Source: Acidobacteriota bacterium
GTDB lineage: Bacteria; Acidobacteriota; Terriglobia; Acidiferrales; UBA7541
Direction of reading: 5' to 3'
Length of the DNA stretch: 64,000 nucleotides
NCBI GenBank assembly: GCA_003223215.1
Contig: QHYH01000107.1
Span: forward strand, 1-64,000
In this document: one piece after another, positions 17,304 through 26,216 of the stretch
Layout: every line of letters starts with the position of its first letter
Position numbering within the stretch: the stretch's first letter is position 1
Position numbers and translations under genes: made by a program
The notes under the pieces: generated by a model
The model's database searches: none
What the model was told of the DNA's origin: nothing
The model's input: only the letters and a program-made list of their open reading frames with translations

Positions 17304-17515
17304 GCCAGGCGCTCAGAGCGGGCTTTGCTCCGGCCCCCAGACGGCGTATGACAAAGACGACACGTAATGACGTTTGCCGGTCGCCCACGCACCTAGACCG
17401 AGGAGCATGGCCATGTTTTCGAGCCGCCTGAAACCGGTTCTCAAACGGTGCTTGTCCCGCCTGGATGGACAAGCGCATCGTTAAGGCCGAAGATACGCGT
17501 CGTTTTGGCGGGCCG

Positions 17516-18613
17516 CTATCTGCCGTATACCAGCACGCGAAACGTCCCCGGAATCGCCTGCCGCCGCCCGTTTGTGCCCGCCGGCGCAAAATCTGCCGTA
17601 TCCACGAAAATGTTGTGCGTCTTCGTGTCCAAACCCATGGTCTTGGCGCCCAATTCCGTCTTCACCTGCTCTACCTCACTGAACTTGTCCGGCGTGTCTT
17701 CGTGGAAGATGTGCACAAAACCTTCGCGCGTCGAGACGTACACCATCCCCGTCTCCGGCTCAAACACCGCCGCATCCACGCCCCCGGTGATCGGGAACGA
17801 CTGGATCGCTTTCCCGCTGTCCGCGTCCAGCACTACCAGCATCTGCGGCTTCCGCCCCGCGCTGAAGAGCCTTCGGTGCGCGGTGTCCATCGCGAGCGCC
17901 GTGGGCGCTCCCGCGGGCGCCACCGGCCACCGCGACTTGATCTTCAGCGTGTTCGAATCAACGGCCACTAGCTCGTTCTTATCTTCGATATTGACAAACA
18001 CCGTGCCTTTGCCATCGGCCACGGCAAACTCCGGCCCACCACCGAGCGCGATCGTCCCCACCACGTTGCCGCTCTTCGCATCGATCACCGTGGCGCTGTT
18101 CGGGTCGCCATTCATGACGAAAACACGCCTCGACGCCGGATCGTACACCACGCTGTCCGCGTCCTTGTCCGCCTTCGCTTCGCCAATCACTTTTAGCGTT
18201 TTGGGATCGAAAATGATCACTTTCCCTTGCTCTCCATCGGTGATGAACCCACGGCCAAACTCGTCCGCAACCGCCACCCCGTGCGTCAGCTTCAAGCCCC
18301 CAATGGTGCCCACCACGCTGCCGTTATCCGCGTCGATCACTTTGATTTCCGTGCCGTGCGACAAATAGACCCGCCGCGCCGCGGAATCCACCATGATGTA
18401 GTCGAAGTACTCCCGCGTGCTTCCCTCCGCCGCGGGGAAATTGTATTTCTTCAGCTGGTGGTAGCTTTCGGCCGCGCGCGCCGTCGCCAACCCGGCGAGC
18501 GCGATCACGGCTGCGCTTACCACAACCGCCACAATGCCGCCCCTCATCTTTCCGAAGCGAATCTGTCGCCTTGTTCTCGAGAGTTTTCCACTGCTCGCAC
18601 CAAAAAGTCTCAT
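17516..18613 (-). CDS. Secreted YVTN-type beta-propeller protein
   Basis: A 365-residue protein with a basic start, a hydrophobic segment (about residues 25-45, A-R-A-A-E at the cut) and repeated ~40-residue propeller blades. Repeating words include V-Y-L-S-H-G-T-E-I-K-V-I-D, V-F-V-M-N-G-D and M-V-Y-V-S-T-R-E-G. Such proteins bind partners or act as surface or periplasmic platforms. The ATG at 18613 has AGGGGGG 8 nt upstream, supporting the long basic N-terminus. It is convergent with the amidase. No catalytic residues can be named. Confidence 0.8.
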   Translation of the reverse strand: MRLFGASSGKLSRTRRQIRFGKMRGGIVAVVVSAAVIALAGLATARAAESYHQLKKYNFPAAEGSTREYFDYIMVDSAARRVYLSHGTEIKVIDADNGSVVGTIGGLKLTHGVAVADEFGRGFITDGEQGKVIIFDPKTLKVIGEAKADKDADSVVYDPASRRVFVMNGDPNSATVIDAKSGNVVGTIALGGGPEFAVADGKGTVFVNIEDKNELVAVDSNTLKIKSRWPVAPAGAPTALAMDTAHRRLFSAGRKPQMLVVLDADSGKAIQSFPITGGVDAAVFEPETGMVYVSTREGFVHIFHEDTPDKFSEVEQVKTELGAKTMGLDTKTHNIFVDTADFAPAGTNGRRQAIPGTFRVLVYGR

Positions 18614-18804
18614 CCTAATCCCCCCTCGATCGAATGTTCCAGCCAGCCCAACCTATCACAGGGCAGATAAACCAGTCATAAATACGGCATGCAACTCGCC
18701 ATTCCCGGTCACCGCTTTTGTTCGCGCCGTCGTAGGGCAGGGCATCCGTTTGGTTTGACGTCCGAGATGGATTTGGCTAATTGGTCTCGCTTCGTCCGCC
18801 CCGG

Positions 18805-18833
18805 TTGCTGCTCTTCGGCGCGAATGCTACGAT
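18805..18833 (+). promoter_or_regulatory. Promoter-like pair close to a start codon
   Basis: TTGCTG (18805-18810), 17 bp, then TACGAT (18828-18833) preceded by TG as in extended -10 sites. The ATG at 18844 is 10 bases on, so the leader would be only a few bases. No ribosome site is visible before that ATG. Confidence 0.35.
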
Positions 18834-18843
18834 TTGTTGTTCT

Positions 18844-19638
18844 ATGTCCCCCACTGACACCGGGCAGAGCGGAGCGTGTCGTCCTCGTGTAGGCATCCCC
18901 TGGCGCACGTCTGCCGAAGAGGAAGAGGCCACGATAAGCGGCAAGCGCGGCAAGACGCAGGACTACATGAGTGCGGTTGAAAGAGCAGGGGCCGAGGGCG
19001 TACTCGTTCCGTTGAAGGATGAACCAGCAAGAAATCACCTAATCCCGACGCTCGACGGCTTTGTCCTCCCCGGCAGCCCCGCGGACGTTGCGCCCCGGCA
19101 ATACGGTTCGGTCAACCGGGGGTTGTCCGCGCCCGCGGATGCGGCGCGGGAAGAGGCTGACCGTGCCATCCTCCAGCATGCCTTTGCCGAGAAAAAGCCG
19201 GTCCTGGCCATCTGCTACGGCTGCCAACTCCTCAACGTCTATCTGGGCGGCACGCTCATTCAGGATCTTAGGGCGGAGACGTCGACCGCAGCGCCTCATC
19301 GCAAAAAGGATCTCGTGCCGGAACCCCAGGACGATCCGACCCATCCGGCCACTTTGGTGTCCGGAAGCCGTCTCGCCACGCTTGCCAGGGGGACGCAAGC
19401 GGTCATCAACAGCTCGCATCACCAGGCGATTCGGGAGCCGGGCAAGCATTTGCGCGTTACTTCGCGCGCCTCCGACGGGACCATCGAGGGCGTCGAGTGG
19501 ACGGGCGATTCCAACTGGGTCACCGGTGTGCAATGGCATCCCGAGCGCATGCTCGGAGACGCATTTTCAGAGCGATTGTTTCGTGAGTTCGTTACCGCTG
19601 CCGCAGACGCGCGCGAGGCGGTCGCTCACAAGACGTAG
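18844..19638 (+). CDS. Class I glutamine amidotransferase-like hydrolase (PuuD type)
   Basis: A 264-residue protein of the peptidase C26 / gamma-glutamyl-GABA hydrolase family. The nucleophile is C124 in A-I-C-Y-G-C-Q-L-L-N. The catalytic His and Glu are H232 and E234 in V-Q-W-H-P-E. F-V-L-P-G-S-P and the N-V-Y-L-G-G-T-L block are also characteristic. No polyamine catabolism genes lie nearby, so hydrolysis of gamma-glutamyl-GABA is only the family default. The chosen ATG lacks a ribosome site but has a promoter-like pair just upstream. An SDR gene follows 60 bp later. Confidence 0.8.
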   Translation: MSPTDTGQSGACRPRVGIPWRTSAEEEEATISGKRGKTQDYMSAVERAGAEGVLVPLKDEPARNHLIPTLDGFVLPGSPADVAPRQYGSVNRGLSAPADAAREEADRAILQHAFAEKKPVLAICYGCQLLNVYLGGTLIQDLRAETSTAAPHRKKDLVPEPQDDPTHPATLVSGSRLATLARGTQAVINSSHHQAIREPGKHLRVTSRASDGTIEGVEWTGDSNWVTGVQWHPERMLGDAFSERLFREFVTAAADAREAVAHKT

Positions 19639-19698
19639 CAAGACCAGTTTCCCGTTTCAATTTCCAAGTTCGCTTTTCGCGTTCCAATCGGGGGTGTC

Positions 19699-20463
19699 AT
19701 GATTTCTCTCGCAGGCAAAGCGGCGCTCATCACCGGCGGCTCGCGCGGCATCGGCGCCGCGGCGGTCAAAATGTTTGCGCAAGCCGGCGCCGACGTGGTT
19801 TTTAGTTACTTCAAATCCAAGGATGCTGCCGTCCAAATTCAGCAAGAAGCTCGGAAACACGGCACGCGCGTGGAGGCCTTTAAAGCCGATGTCGGCAGGC
19901 ACGCCGAGAACAAGAGTCTCGTCGACCACTCGATCGCGCGGCTGGGCCGCCTGGACATTCTCGTGGCCAACGCCGGTATTTGGAATCTCGAGGATCTCCC
20001 CATCGAAAAAATGTCCGAGAAGCAGTGGGACGACATGATCCGCACGAACCTCAAAGGCATTTATTCCATCGTCCATTTTTCCGTGCCACAGATGATCAAG
20101 CAGAAGTCCGGCAAAATCATCACCATCAGCTCCACCGCCGGGCAGCGCGGGGAATCCCTCCACACGCACTACGGCGCTTCCAAAGGCGGCATCATCAGCT
20201 TCACCAAGGGTCTGGCTACCGAGCTCGCGCGCCACAACATTTTGGTGAACTGCGTCGCCCCCGGCTGGGTGGCCACGGATATGTCCAACCCCGTGCTTGA
20301 GACAAAAGCCGGTCAAAAAATGGCCGGCACGGTGATTCCGCTGCGCCGCGCCGGCACTCCGGAAGAAATTGCTGGGCCGATCCTCTTTGTCGCCTCCGAT
20401 TTAGCCAACTTCATGACCGGTGAAGTCATCAATGTAAATGGAGGCGCGGTCCTGTGCGGATAA
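19699..20463 (+). CDS. Short-chain dehydrogenase/reductase (FabG-like)
   Basis: A 254-residue classical SDR. The cofactor loop is T-G-G-S-R-G-I-G (12-19), N-A-G lies at 91-93, and the catalytic set is N117, S145, Y158 and K162 (Y-G-A-S-K). The C-terminus ends E-V-I-N-V-N-G-G-A as in 3-oxoacyl-ACP reductases. No other fatty-acid genes are next to it, so it may instead reduce another keto substrate. Its last ten bases overlap the start of the next gene, so the two are probably co-translated. Confidence 0.88.
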   Translation: MISLAGKAALITGGSRGIGAAAVKMFAQAGADVVFSYFKSKDAAVQIQQEARKHGTRVEAFKADVGRHAENKSLVDHSIARLGRLDILVANAGIWNLEDLPIEKMSEKQWDDMIRTNLKGIYSIVHFSVPQMIKQKSGKIITISSTAGQRGESLHTHYGASKGGIISFTKGLATELARHNILVNCVAPGWVATDMSNPVLETKAGQKMAGTVIPLRRAGTPEEIAGPILFVASDLANFMTGEVINVNGGAVLCG

Positions 20464-21350
20464 CGCTTGGCCAATTGGTGTCGAGAACCTCAGCTGCAGT
20501 CGCTGTTTTTGCCGCTGTCTGTCTTGTTCCACTCGCCCACGCGCAAAATCCCGAAACCATGATGCCCGAACAAAGCGAAGCGAAGGGCAAGCAAATCCTG
20601 CATGAGCTCATCAACGGTCTCGGGGGCCCGGGCTATTTGGAAGTGCGGGAGAGCGAGTGTTCGGGGCGACGCGCGCTGTTTGGCCACAGCGGCGATCTCA
20701 CAGGCTACATCGACTTCGACGATTTCCGCCACTATCCCGATAAGGCGCGCATCGAGTACATTGCCAAGAGACACAATACCCTCCTCCTGTCGCTGGTTGG
20801 TCTTGATGGATTGGATTTTACCCACGGCGGAATGGTGATCACCTTGTATAACGGCGATCTCGGCTGGTCCTACGATCGCAGCGGCATCAATGAGTTGCCC
20901 GCGCCTGCCGTCACGGATTTTCAGGAGGCCATGAAGCGGAACGTCGACAGCCTGTTGCGCTTCCGCCTCAACGAACCTGGTCTTACCATTCGCTTTGGCG
21001 GCAGCGACACCGTTGATCTCAAGCAGGTCCAATGGGTGGAACTCGACGACAGCGAAGGCCGCAAGTACCGCCTCGCGGTCGATCACTCCACGCATCTTCT
21101 GGTCCGCGCGGTGGTCAGCACGGAGGATCCGGAGAACCAGCAAATCAACGATGACAGCACCATTTATACGAATTACCACCTCAAGGACAGCGTCTGGACA
21201 CCCATGCAGGTTACCCGCGAGCACAACGGCCGGAGAACCGCGCAGTTTTTTTATGACAACTGCCGCTACAATCCCAGCTTCCCACAGGATCTTTTTTCGA
21301 AAGATTCACTGAAAACGCGCGGCGCGGAACTGGTCTCCAAGAAGAAATAG
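20454..21350 (+). CDS. Periplasmic protein of unknown function (LolA-like fold possible)
   Basis: A 298-residue secreted protein with a signal peptide (residues 9-30, A-H-A-Q at the cut). The remainder is beta-rich. A helical segment (K-Q-I-L-H-E-L-I-N-G-L-G-G) precedes alternating strands with R-I-E-Y and W-V-E-L-D-D blocks, as in LolA-like outer-membrane sorting proteins. It starts at a GTG that overlaps the SDR gene by ten bases. No family assignment is firm; the protein is common-looking for acidobacterial periplasmic proteins of this size. Confidence 0.7.
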   Translation: MRITLGQLVSRTSAAVAVFAAVCLVPLAHAQNPETMMPEQSEAKGKQILHELINGLGGPGYLEVRESECSGRRALFGHSGDLTGYIDFDDFRHYPDKARIEYIAKRHNTLLLSLVGLDGLDFTHGGMVITLYNGDLGWSYDRSGINELPAPAVTDFQEAMKRNVDSLLRFRLNEPGLTIRFGGSDTVDLKQVQWVELDDSEGRKYRLAVDHSTHLLVRAVVSTEDPENQQINDDSTIYTNYHLKDSVWTPMQVTREHNGRRTAQFFYDNCRYNPSFPQDLFSKDSLKTRGAELVSKKK

Positions 21351-21638
21351 GCCCTGGCGAAGGAAATCAACCCTGCATTGCGAGATAGTCTGGTTGCGTG
21401 CTCTGTATTTGCTAAGTGATAAACAATGCCGAGGAACGCGCCATTTTGCAATTTGTTACATTCTCCCCATCATCCGTACCCCTCCGGCCCCCTATAAGTA
21501 TGATATAGTATGTGTTCCTGAAAAAGTACTATGCCTAGCGGCACTTGCGAGCCATGGTCCCCGGCCGTACAGGTGCCTATAACTGGCATTTGGGACGTCG
21601 CTTATTCCTAGATAACCAGTTCCGCCTTCGGACGAGGA
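21351..21638. other. Leader region of pseudopilin set A
   Basis: About 290 bp without a gene, poorer in GC than its flanks. Potential hairpins are GGCAC/GTGCC (near 21540-21575) and AACTGG/CCAGTT (near 21580-21622). The words TTGTTAC and GTGTTCCTG recur in the leader of set B. No c-di-GMP-I riboswitch core or sigma-54 promoter was found. Confidence 0.5.
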
Positions 21639-22238
21639 ATGACCTTGAGTAAGAGTGCAACCCGGCCGGGCACTCCGCGAAGCGCCGCCGCCGGCTTCAG
21701 CATGATCGAGCTGGTGGTTTCCCTCTCGGTGATGTTAATCCTTACGGCCCTGGCGGTGCCGTCTTTGATGCGGTCCTTGCGAACTTATCAGCTCAACAGC
21801 GCGGCCGCGCGGGTCTCAGACATGATGAAATATACGCGCTTTGAAGCCGTTCGCCAGAACAAGAAAATGAGTTTCCTGTTGACGGCTAGCGGCCCGGGTT
21901 GGATCGTTTGGACGGGGCCGTCCACCGATACGGCCCCCTCTCCGACCGAGAAACAGCTTCTCATCGCCGGTTTTGTGTACCTGGTTACAGCCGGGGCGCC
22001 TGCCGGTCCGAACATCGCCGGCGGCGGCGCGCTCACGATGCTCTCCGCAAGCGTCTGCACTCACGCTTGTTTCGCCTTTGACGCCCGGGGCGCCGTCTCT
22101 AACCTTCAAGGTTACGTGATGTATATTGGTGGAATCAACGACCCGGATACCAGCTATCGCGCCATAGTTTTGCTTCCTTCCGGGAGCACGCAAGTGTGGA
22201 GTGCTCCGGCCGGAGGTCCCTGGCACCAGGTGAACTGA
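21639..22238 (+). CDS. Type IV pseudopilin, GspH/FimT type (set A)
   Basis: A 199-residue pseudopilin. The prepilin site is A-A-G|F-S-M-I-E-L-V-V, with glutamate at +5 and about 20 hydrophobic residues forming the pilin helix. The globular part is glycine-rich. FimT/GspH proteins are low-abundance subunits near the pilus or pseudopilus tip. The ATG at 21639 sits directly after GAGGA; a TTG two codons later would have better spacing. It opens a four-gene set with PilV-, PilW- and PilX-like genes. The prepilin peptidase and motor must lie elsewhere. Confidence 0.85.
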   Translation: MTLSKSATRPGTPRSAAAGFSMIELVVSLSVMLILTALAVPSLMRSLRTYQLNSAAARVSDMMKYTRFEAVRQNKKMSFLLTASGPGWIVWTGPSTDTAPSPTEKQLLIAGFVYLVTAGAPAGPNIAGGGALTMLSASVCTHACFAFDARGAVSNLQGYVMYIGGINDPDTSYRAIVLLPSGSTQVWSAPAGGPWHQVN

Positions 22239-22243
22239 GTTAT

Positions 22244-22810
22244 ATGACGCTGCGGACTTCCATGAAGTGGTCGATAACAAGACTTCGCCGACGTCAGCGG
22301 GGCTTTAGCATCCTCGAGATGTTGATTGCTACCGTCATTCTGCTTGTCGGTCTGGTGTCCGTTGCCCAACTCGTTCCTGCCTCGCTGCTGCTAAATTACC
22401 GCAATCGCATGGATTCCTCGGCTCTGGTGTTTGCGCAGCGAAGATTAGACCAGATGCTGGACCAACCGCTCACGTCTAGTTCCTTTGTCGATGACCTTGG
22501 GAATACCTGCCAGCTCGGAGATCCCGCAAACCCCGACGTCGTCCAGGGAACCAACGTTGTGAACCTCAACAACGAGACGCTCATCGATTTTAGCGGGGCG
22601 ACTCCGCCGGCTTGGCCGACGAACGGCTATGGTTTTACCTATCAGGATCCCAAAGATCCGAATGGAATCAGCTATGACGTCCGCTGGGCGGTCATTGTCA
22701 CCGGCAACGGTTCGGTAGCCTATTCCAAACGCTTTCTCCTTGGCGTTCGGCAAGTCGGCGGAAACGGTTTCTTTCTTCCCGTCACCCTCGACACCATGGT
22801 GACCAGATGA
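22244..22810 (+). CDS. Type IV pseudopilin, PilV/GspI type (set A)
   Basis: A 188-residue pseudopilin with cleavage site R-G|F-S-I-L-E-M-L-I-A (Glu +5) after a strongly basic leader (R-L-R-R-R-Q-R). It lies between FimT-like and PilW-like genes in the order used by minor-pilin operons. I chose the ATG at 22244, which has AGGTGA about 10 nt upstream. An ATG six codons later lacks a site. The start of the PilW-like gene overlaps its stop by 4 bases (ATGA). Confidence 0.85.
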   Translation: MTLRTSMKWSITRLRRRQRGFSILEMLIATVILLVGLVSVAQLVPASLLLNYRNRMDSSALVFAQRRLDQMLDQPLTSSSFVDDLGNTCQLGDPANPDVVQGTNVVNLNNETLIDFSGATPPAWPTNGYGFTYQDPKDPNGISYDVRWAVIVTGNGSVAYSKRFLLGVRQVGGNGFFLPVTLDTMVTR

Positions 22811-23652
22811 AGCTAGGCCGCAGGCACACGCGCGAGCGCGGCTTCACGCTCATCGAAATGGTGGCCGCGCTCGGCATCTTTCTTTTGGTCACCGGAGCGG
22901 CTTTCACCTTATTGACCTCTTCGCAGCAGCGCTACCGGACCGAGTCGGAAGTTCTGACCTCTTTCCAGGAAGCCCGCCTCGGCCTCGACCAAATGGTGCG
23001 CGATATCAACGACGCCGGCTTTCCGCCGCCGAGTTTCGCCAACATTGATCCCACGAAAGTCACCAGCGCGCCCTTCGGTTGGAGCCCCGGTTATACGATG
23101 ATTCCGCAAAGCCCCTGCCAGATCGTAACCGGCGGCGGTGGGCCGTGCTTCACGCCAACAGATTTCGACATCATCATCGAAACCGAGCCGAATCCGAATG
23201 ACCCGGCTTGTACTCCCAACTGCTCGGTCCAGTGGATTCGCTATCAATTGCAGGGGACCACGCTCATGCGCGGGATGGTTCCCAAACAGGCTTCGCATGA
23301 CCCGGCTGTGGATAGCTCCGCCGCCGGGGTTCTCGTGCCGTTCGTCCAGAACGTCGTGAACAATTCGCCCACTCTTCAGATCGGTCAATTTCAATTAGAG
23401 GCGGCCTATCCGGCGGTCTTTCCGGGAGGGGCTCCCGTGCCTATCTTCCAGTACACGTGCGATACTCCCAGCACGCCCCTGAACCCGGCGCAGCCTTGCC
23501 CCACGCTAGGAGCACCGGATAACTCCCCGACAAACATTCGGGACGTTTCCATTACCTTGATTGTGGCCGCGCCTTTGCCGGATGCTACGACGGGCCAGCC
23601 GCGCCTTGTACAATTGGAAGGGAGGGGCCGCCGCATCAATCCGAATCAATGA
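22807..23652 (+). CDS. Type IV pseudopilin, PilW/GspJ type (set A)
   Basis: A 281-residue pseudopilin with R-G|F-T-L-I-E-M-V-A (Glu +5) near residue 12. The helix is followed by the Q-E-A-R-L-G-L-D-Q-M-V-R-D-I segment typical of PilW/GspJ. The C-terminal domain is Pro/Thr-rich with several cysteines that could form disulfides. The ATG overlaps the stop of the preceding gene. In GspI-J-K tip complexes the J subunit bridges I and K; its neighbours here fit those two roles. Confidence 0.85.
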   Translation: MKLGRRHTRERGFTLIEMVAALGIFLLVTGAAFTLLTSSQQRYRTESEVLTSFQEARLGLDQMVRDINDAGFPPPSFANIDPTKVTSAPFGWSPGYTMIPQSPCQIVTGGGGPCFTPTDFDIIIETEPNPNDPACTPNCSVQWIRYQLQGTTLMRGMVPKQASHDPAVDSSAAGVLVPFVQNVVNNSPTLQIGQFQLEAAYPAVFPGGAPVPIFQYTCDTPSTPLNPAQPCPTLGAPDNSPTNIRDVSITLIVAAPLPDATTGQPRLVQLEGRGRRINPNQ

Positions 23653-23745
23653 GGTTCGTAGTAGGCTGGTATTCGGATTTGGTTGTAACCTTGTTGCCCT
23701 TTACGGCCATGCCGAGCGAAGCGAGAAATCCCTCTTCGTAGGGGC

Positions 23746-25266
23746 ATGAAGGGCCAAGCTAATGGCTTTCGCCAGATCGAAATGAGACTGCGAAGAACAA
23801 CCCGAAAGCGTCGGCAGGAAGCCGGAATCGCCCTGCTCATCGCCATTTTCATTTTGCTGCTGATTGGGGTTGTGGCCATCGCCCTGGTGGTTTCCTCGGG
23901 AACGGAATCAGCGCTGGCGGGCAACTATCGTTCCTCGACCAACGTATACTACGCGGCCGTGGCGGGCCTGGAAGAGGTCCGTGCGCGGCTGCGTTCCAAT
24001 AATCCCAACTCTTTCAATAACACCGCGCCGGGATTCCTGCCGCCCCCGGCCACGCCGCTCGGGGATTGCGCTCCCGTCTACGTCATCAACTCCCGCGGGG
24101 GCGAGGCTATTACGCCCTGGGACCTGGGTTCCGGCTATCCCGACACGCAATTCGGCCAGGAGCATGGCGCCGCGTGCGGAGGGGCCATAGCACCTCCCAG
24201 CTCTTCGCCGGCCACCTCCTCGGTTTGGAACCGGAGTCCGCTGAATGTCTTACCCTTTCCAGGTCCGCTCTACAAATGGGTACGCCTCAACGGTGTCTCC
24301 GAGAAATCCCTGAATTTGGACGTCGATGCTGACGGTCAGGCGGACTCGATCACCCCGCTCTATTACAATAGCGCCGGAAATAGCTACAGCAATGATTCCG
24401 CCGTCGGCCCCCAGGCGCTCGAACTCACCGCTCTCGCCGTCCTCCCTAATGGCAGCCAGAAGCTGATGCAGTACCTGGTCGCCCCAATTTCCGTCTCGCT
24501 ACCCCCTTTCCTGGCTGCGCTGACAATCGGTGGTAGCTCCGCAAACAGCGTGGCTTTTAGTGCACCAACCTCCAATGCAAACTACAGCATAAAAGGGGGC
24601 GACCAGGATTCTGTCAACGGGTGCGCACCCGGATTGCCGGTGCACGCCGTGGGGGTATTTAATGCCGCGGATCAGGCCAATGTCACCGCGGGCGGAAACG
24701 GCGGAACGGGAATCCCAGCCGCCGACAGACCAAATTACACCGGCAGTTCTGGCGCTCCCGATGTGAACGTCATCGCCACCGTTCCCGCTAGCCTGCAATC
24801 CCCGGCCCAGCTCGAAGCGTTGGTGCAGAGCATCATGCAAAGCGCGGATGTTGTCCTCCCCGGCCCCAATCTGCCGCCTTCTGTGTACTCGCCGAGCCCG
24901 GATCCCATGACCATCGTTGTCAACGGCGATCTTGACCTGACCGGGCATCAGACAGGCTATGGACTATTGCTCGTGCGAGGCAATTTGAACTACGGCCCCG
25001 ACGCTTCTTGGGACGGCATCGTGATGGTGGTGGGAAAGGGAACGGTGACGGGCAGCGAAAGCGAAAGCGGCAGCGGCGAATTTGATGGTGCCTTCCTTTT
25101 GGCAAAGACCCTCGATGGCTCCGGACACACGCTTTCCCCCAATTTCGGTAGGGCCACCATGAAAAATATGGGCGGCAACGGCATTCGCTACAGCAGTTGC
25201 TGGACGCAAGCTTCCCAGCCCCTCGCCAGCGTCAAGATTCTCTCCTTCCACGAAATCTCGCAGTAG
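23746..25266 (+). CDS. Long PilX/GspK-type pseudopilin (set A)
   Basis: A 506-residue protein with a PilX-like N-terminus: E-A-G|I-A-L-L-I-A-I-F-I-L near residue 28, then hydrophobic, with no glutamate at +5, as in GspK. This is 2-3 times the length of typical PilX. The rest is Gly/Ser/Asn/Pro-rich and ends in a predicted beta-rich section (G-Y-G-L-L-L-V-R-G-N-L near 405-415, then a Ser-Glu-Gly-rich turn) resembling a right-handed helix or bactofilin-like fold. It is the last gene of set A. The start at 23746 is uncertain; an ATG at 23782 is possible. Confidence 0.8.
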   Translation: MKGQANGFRQIEMRLRRTTRKRRQEAGIALLIAIFILLLIGVVAIALVVSSGTESALAGNYRSSTNVYYAAVAGLEEVRARLRSNNPNSFNNTAPGFLPPPATPLGDCAPVYVINSRGGEAITPWDLGSGYPDTQFGQEHGAACGGAIAPPSSSPATSSVWNRSPLNVLPFPGPLYKWVRLNGVSEKSLNLDVDADGQADSITPLYYNSAGNSYSNDSAVGPQALELTALAVLPNGSQKLMQYLVAPISVSLPPFLAALTIGGSSANSVAFSAPTSNANYSIKGGDQDSVNGCAPGLPVHAVGVFNAADQANVTAGGNGGTGIPAADRPNYTGSSGAPDVNVIATVPASLQSPAQLEALVQSIMQSADVVLPGPNLPPSVYSPSPDPMTIVVNGDLDLTGHQTGYGLLLVRGNLNYGPDASWDGIVMVVGKGTVTGSESESGSGEFDGAFLLAKTLDGSGHTLSPNFGRATMKNMGGNGIRYSSCWTQASQPLASVKILSFHEISQ

Positions 25267-25283
25267 ATTCCACATTGGACTCT

Positions 25284-25297
25284 CTCTAGATCTAGAG
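25284..25297. promoter_or_regulatory. 14-bp perfect palindrome CTCTAGATCTAGAG
   Basis: A perfect two-fold dyad lies 18 bp after the stop of PilX set A and 230 bp before set B. It could be an operator; without a loop or T-tract it is not a convincing terminator. Its core CTAGATCTAG recurs at 34737-34746. Confidence 0.5.
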
Positions 25298-25339
25298 GGA
25301 TCAAAGAGCCAAGCAACGCGACTTGTTACGTTATTACCC

Positions 25340-25355
25340 GTGCCCAGACGGGCAC
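25340..25355. other. Perfect 6-bp stem hairpin in set B leader
   Basis: GTGCCC-AGAC-GGGCAC, a 6-bp stem with a tetraloop. No T-tract follows on the plus strand, so it is more likely a leader RNA structure than a terminator. Confidence 0.5.
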
Positions 25356-25527
25356 CCCGCTAGTGTTCCTGCTCCTCTTCCGTAATCTGCACAATCAACA
25401 AGACTTATGGCGATGCCCTCGGTGGCGCTCGACGTGCCCTTCCTACTCCTGCCGTCATGTCATGGGTCGACGCCTTACGTTCTTCCATAGTGGCGCGGCT
25501 CGAGAAACTTGCGGCATGAGGGAAACA

Positions 25528-26205
25528 ATGAGGATGAACTGCAAACCAGATCAAGCTGAACACGATCGCAGTAGAGGCTTCTCCACGCTGGAAGTGCTCA
25601 TGGTCATGTTCGTATCACTCGTCATCGCTGCTCTTGCGATACCCGGATTTGATCAAGTAAGGCGCACTCTGCGCATATCGGGAGACGCCCGGGACCTGAA
25701 TGCCGCCATTAACCAGGCGAAGCTCATGGCGGCTGCCGACTTCACACGCGCCCGCGTGTACATCGACCTGGGCTTCAGCAACGTAAATACTTTCCATGTG
25801 GATGTGTGGAATAAGGCTAACAACTGCTGGCAAGTCGTCGGTGATGTCAACAACCCGTGCCTGACCCCGGGAGTCAGCCCAGTTCAATACCTCTCGCCGG
25901 GCGTCAGCTTTGGCACCGGCGGAGTTGGCGCGCCGCCGCCGAATACACAGCCAAACGGCATAGGACAAGCACCGAGGTGCTACAACGTACATGGAAATAG
26001 ATTCGGGCAAGTGGCGACGACCGCCTGCATCACCTTCAGTTCGCGAGGCATACCCATCGATCCCAACACTGCACTGCCGAACCCAAACGATGCTGTCTAC
26101 ATGACCGACAACACGCAGGTCTACGCAGTGACCATTGGCCCCACGGGCCTTACCCAGGTCTGGGCCACCAGCGCAAACGGCAATGGAAACTGGTATCACA
26201 AGTGA
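25528..26205 (+). CDS. Type IV pseudopilin, GspH/FimT type (set B)
   Basis: A 225-residue pseudopilin with R-G|F-S-T-L-E-V-L-M-V (Glu +5) near residue 18 and a GspH-like globular domain. C-W-Q-V-V-G-D and C-Y-N-V-H-G cysteines may pair. I chose the ATG at 25528, which has GAGG 6 nt upstream. Longer frames from 25363 or 25516 lack a site and their extra residues look non-coding. It opens the second four-gene set in the same order as set A. The two FimT-type proteins share architecture rather than close sequence, so any duplication is old. Confidence 0.85.
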   Translation: MRMNCKPDQAEHDRSRGFSTLEVLMVMFVSLVIAALAIPGFDQVRRTLRISGDARDLNAAINQAKLMAAADFTRARVYIDLGFSNVNTFHVDVWNKANNCWQVVGDVNNPCLTPGVSPVQYLSPGVSFGTGGVGAPPPNTQPNGIGQAPRCYNVHGNRFGQVATTACITFSSRGIPIDPNTALPNPNDAVYMTDNTQVYAVTIGPTGLTQVWATSANGNGNWYHK

Positions 26206-26216
26206 GGAAGGCGGAA

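Larger units (their letters stand above)
25267..25527. other. Leader region of pseudopilin set B
   Basis: About 260 bp separate the two sets. It holds the perfect palindrome at 25284-25297 and the hairpin at 25340-25355, listed separately, and words shared with the set A leader. No gene is supported. Confidence 0.55.

Noticed and set aside
21351-21638. Cyclic di-GMP riboswitch or sigma-54 promoter before pseudopilin genes
   Set aside because: Neither the GACGCAAAGCC-type riboswitch core nor a GGCAC-N5-TTGC pair with correct spacing is present in either pseudopilin leader.
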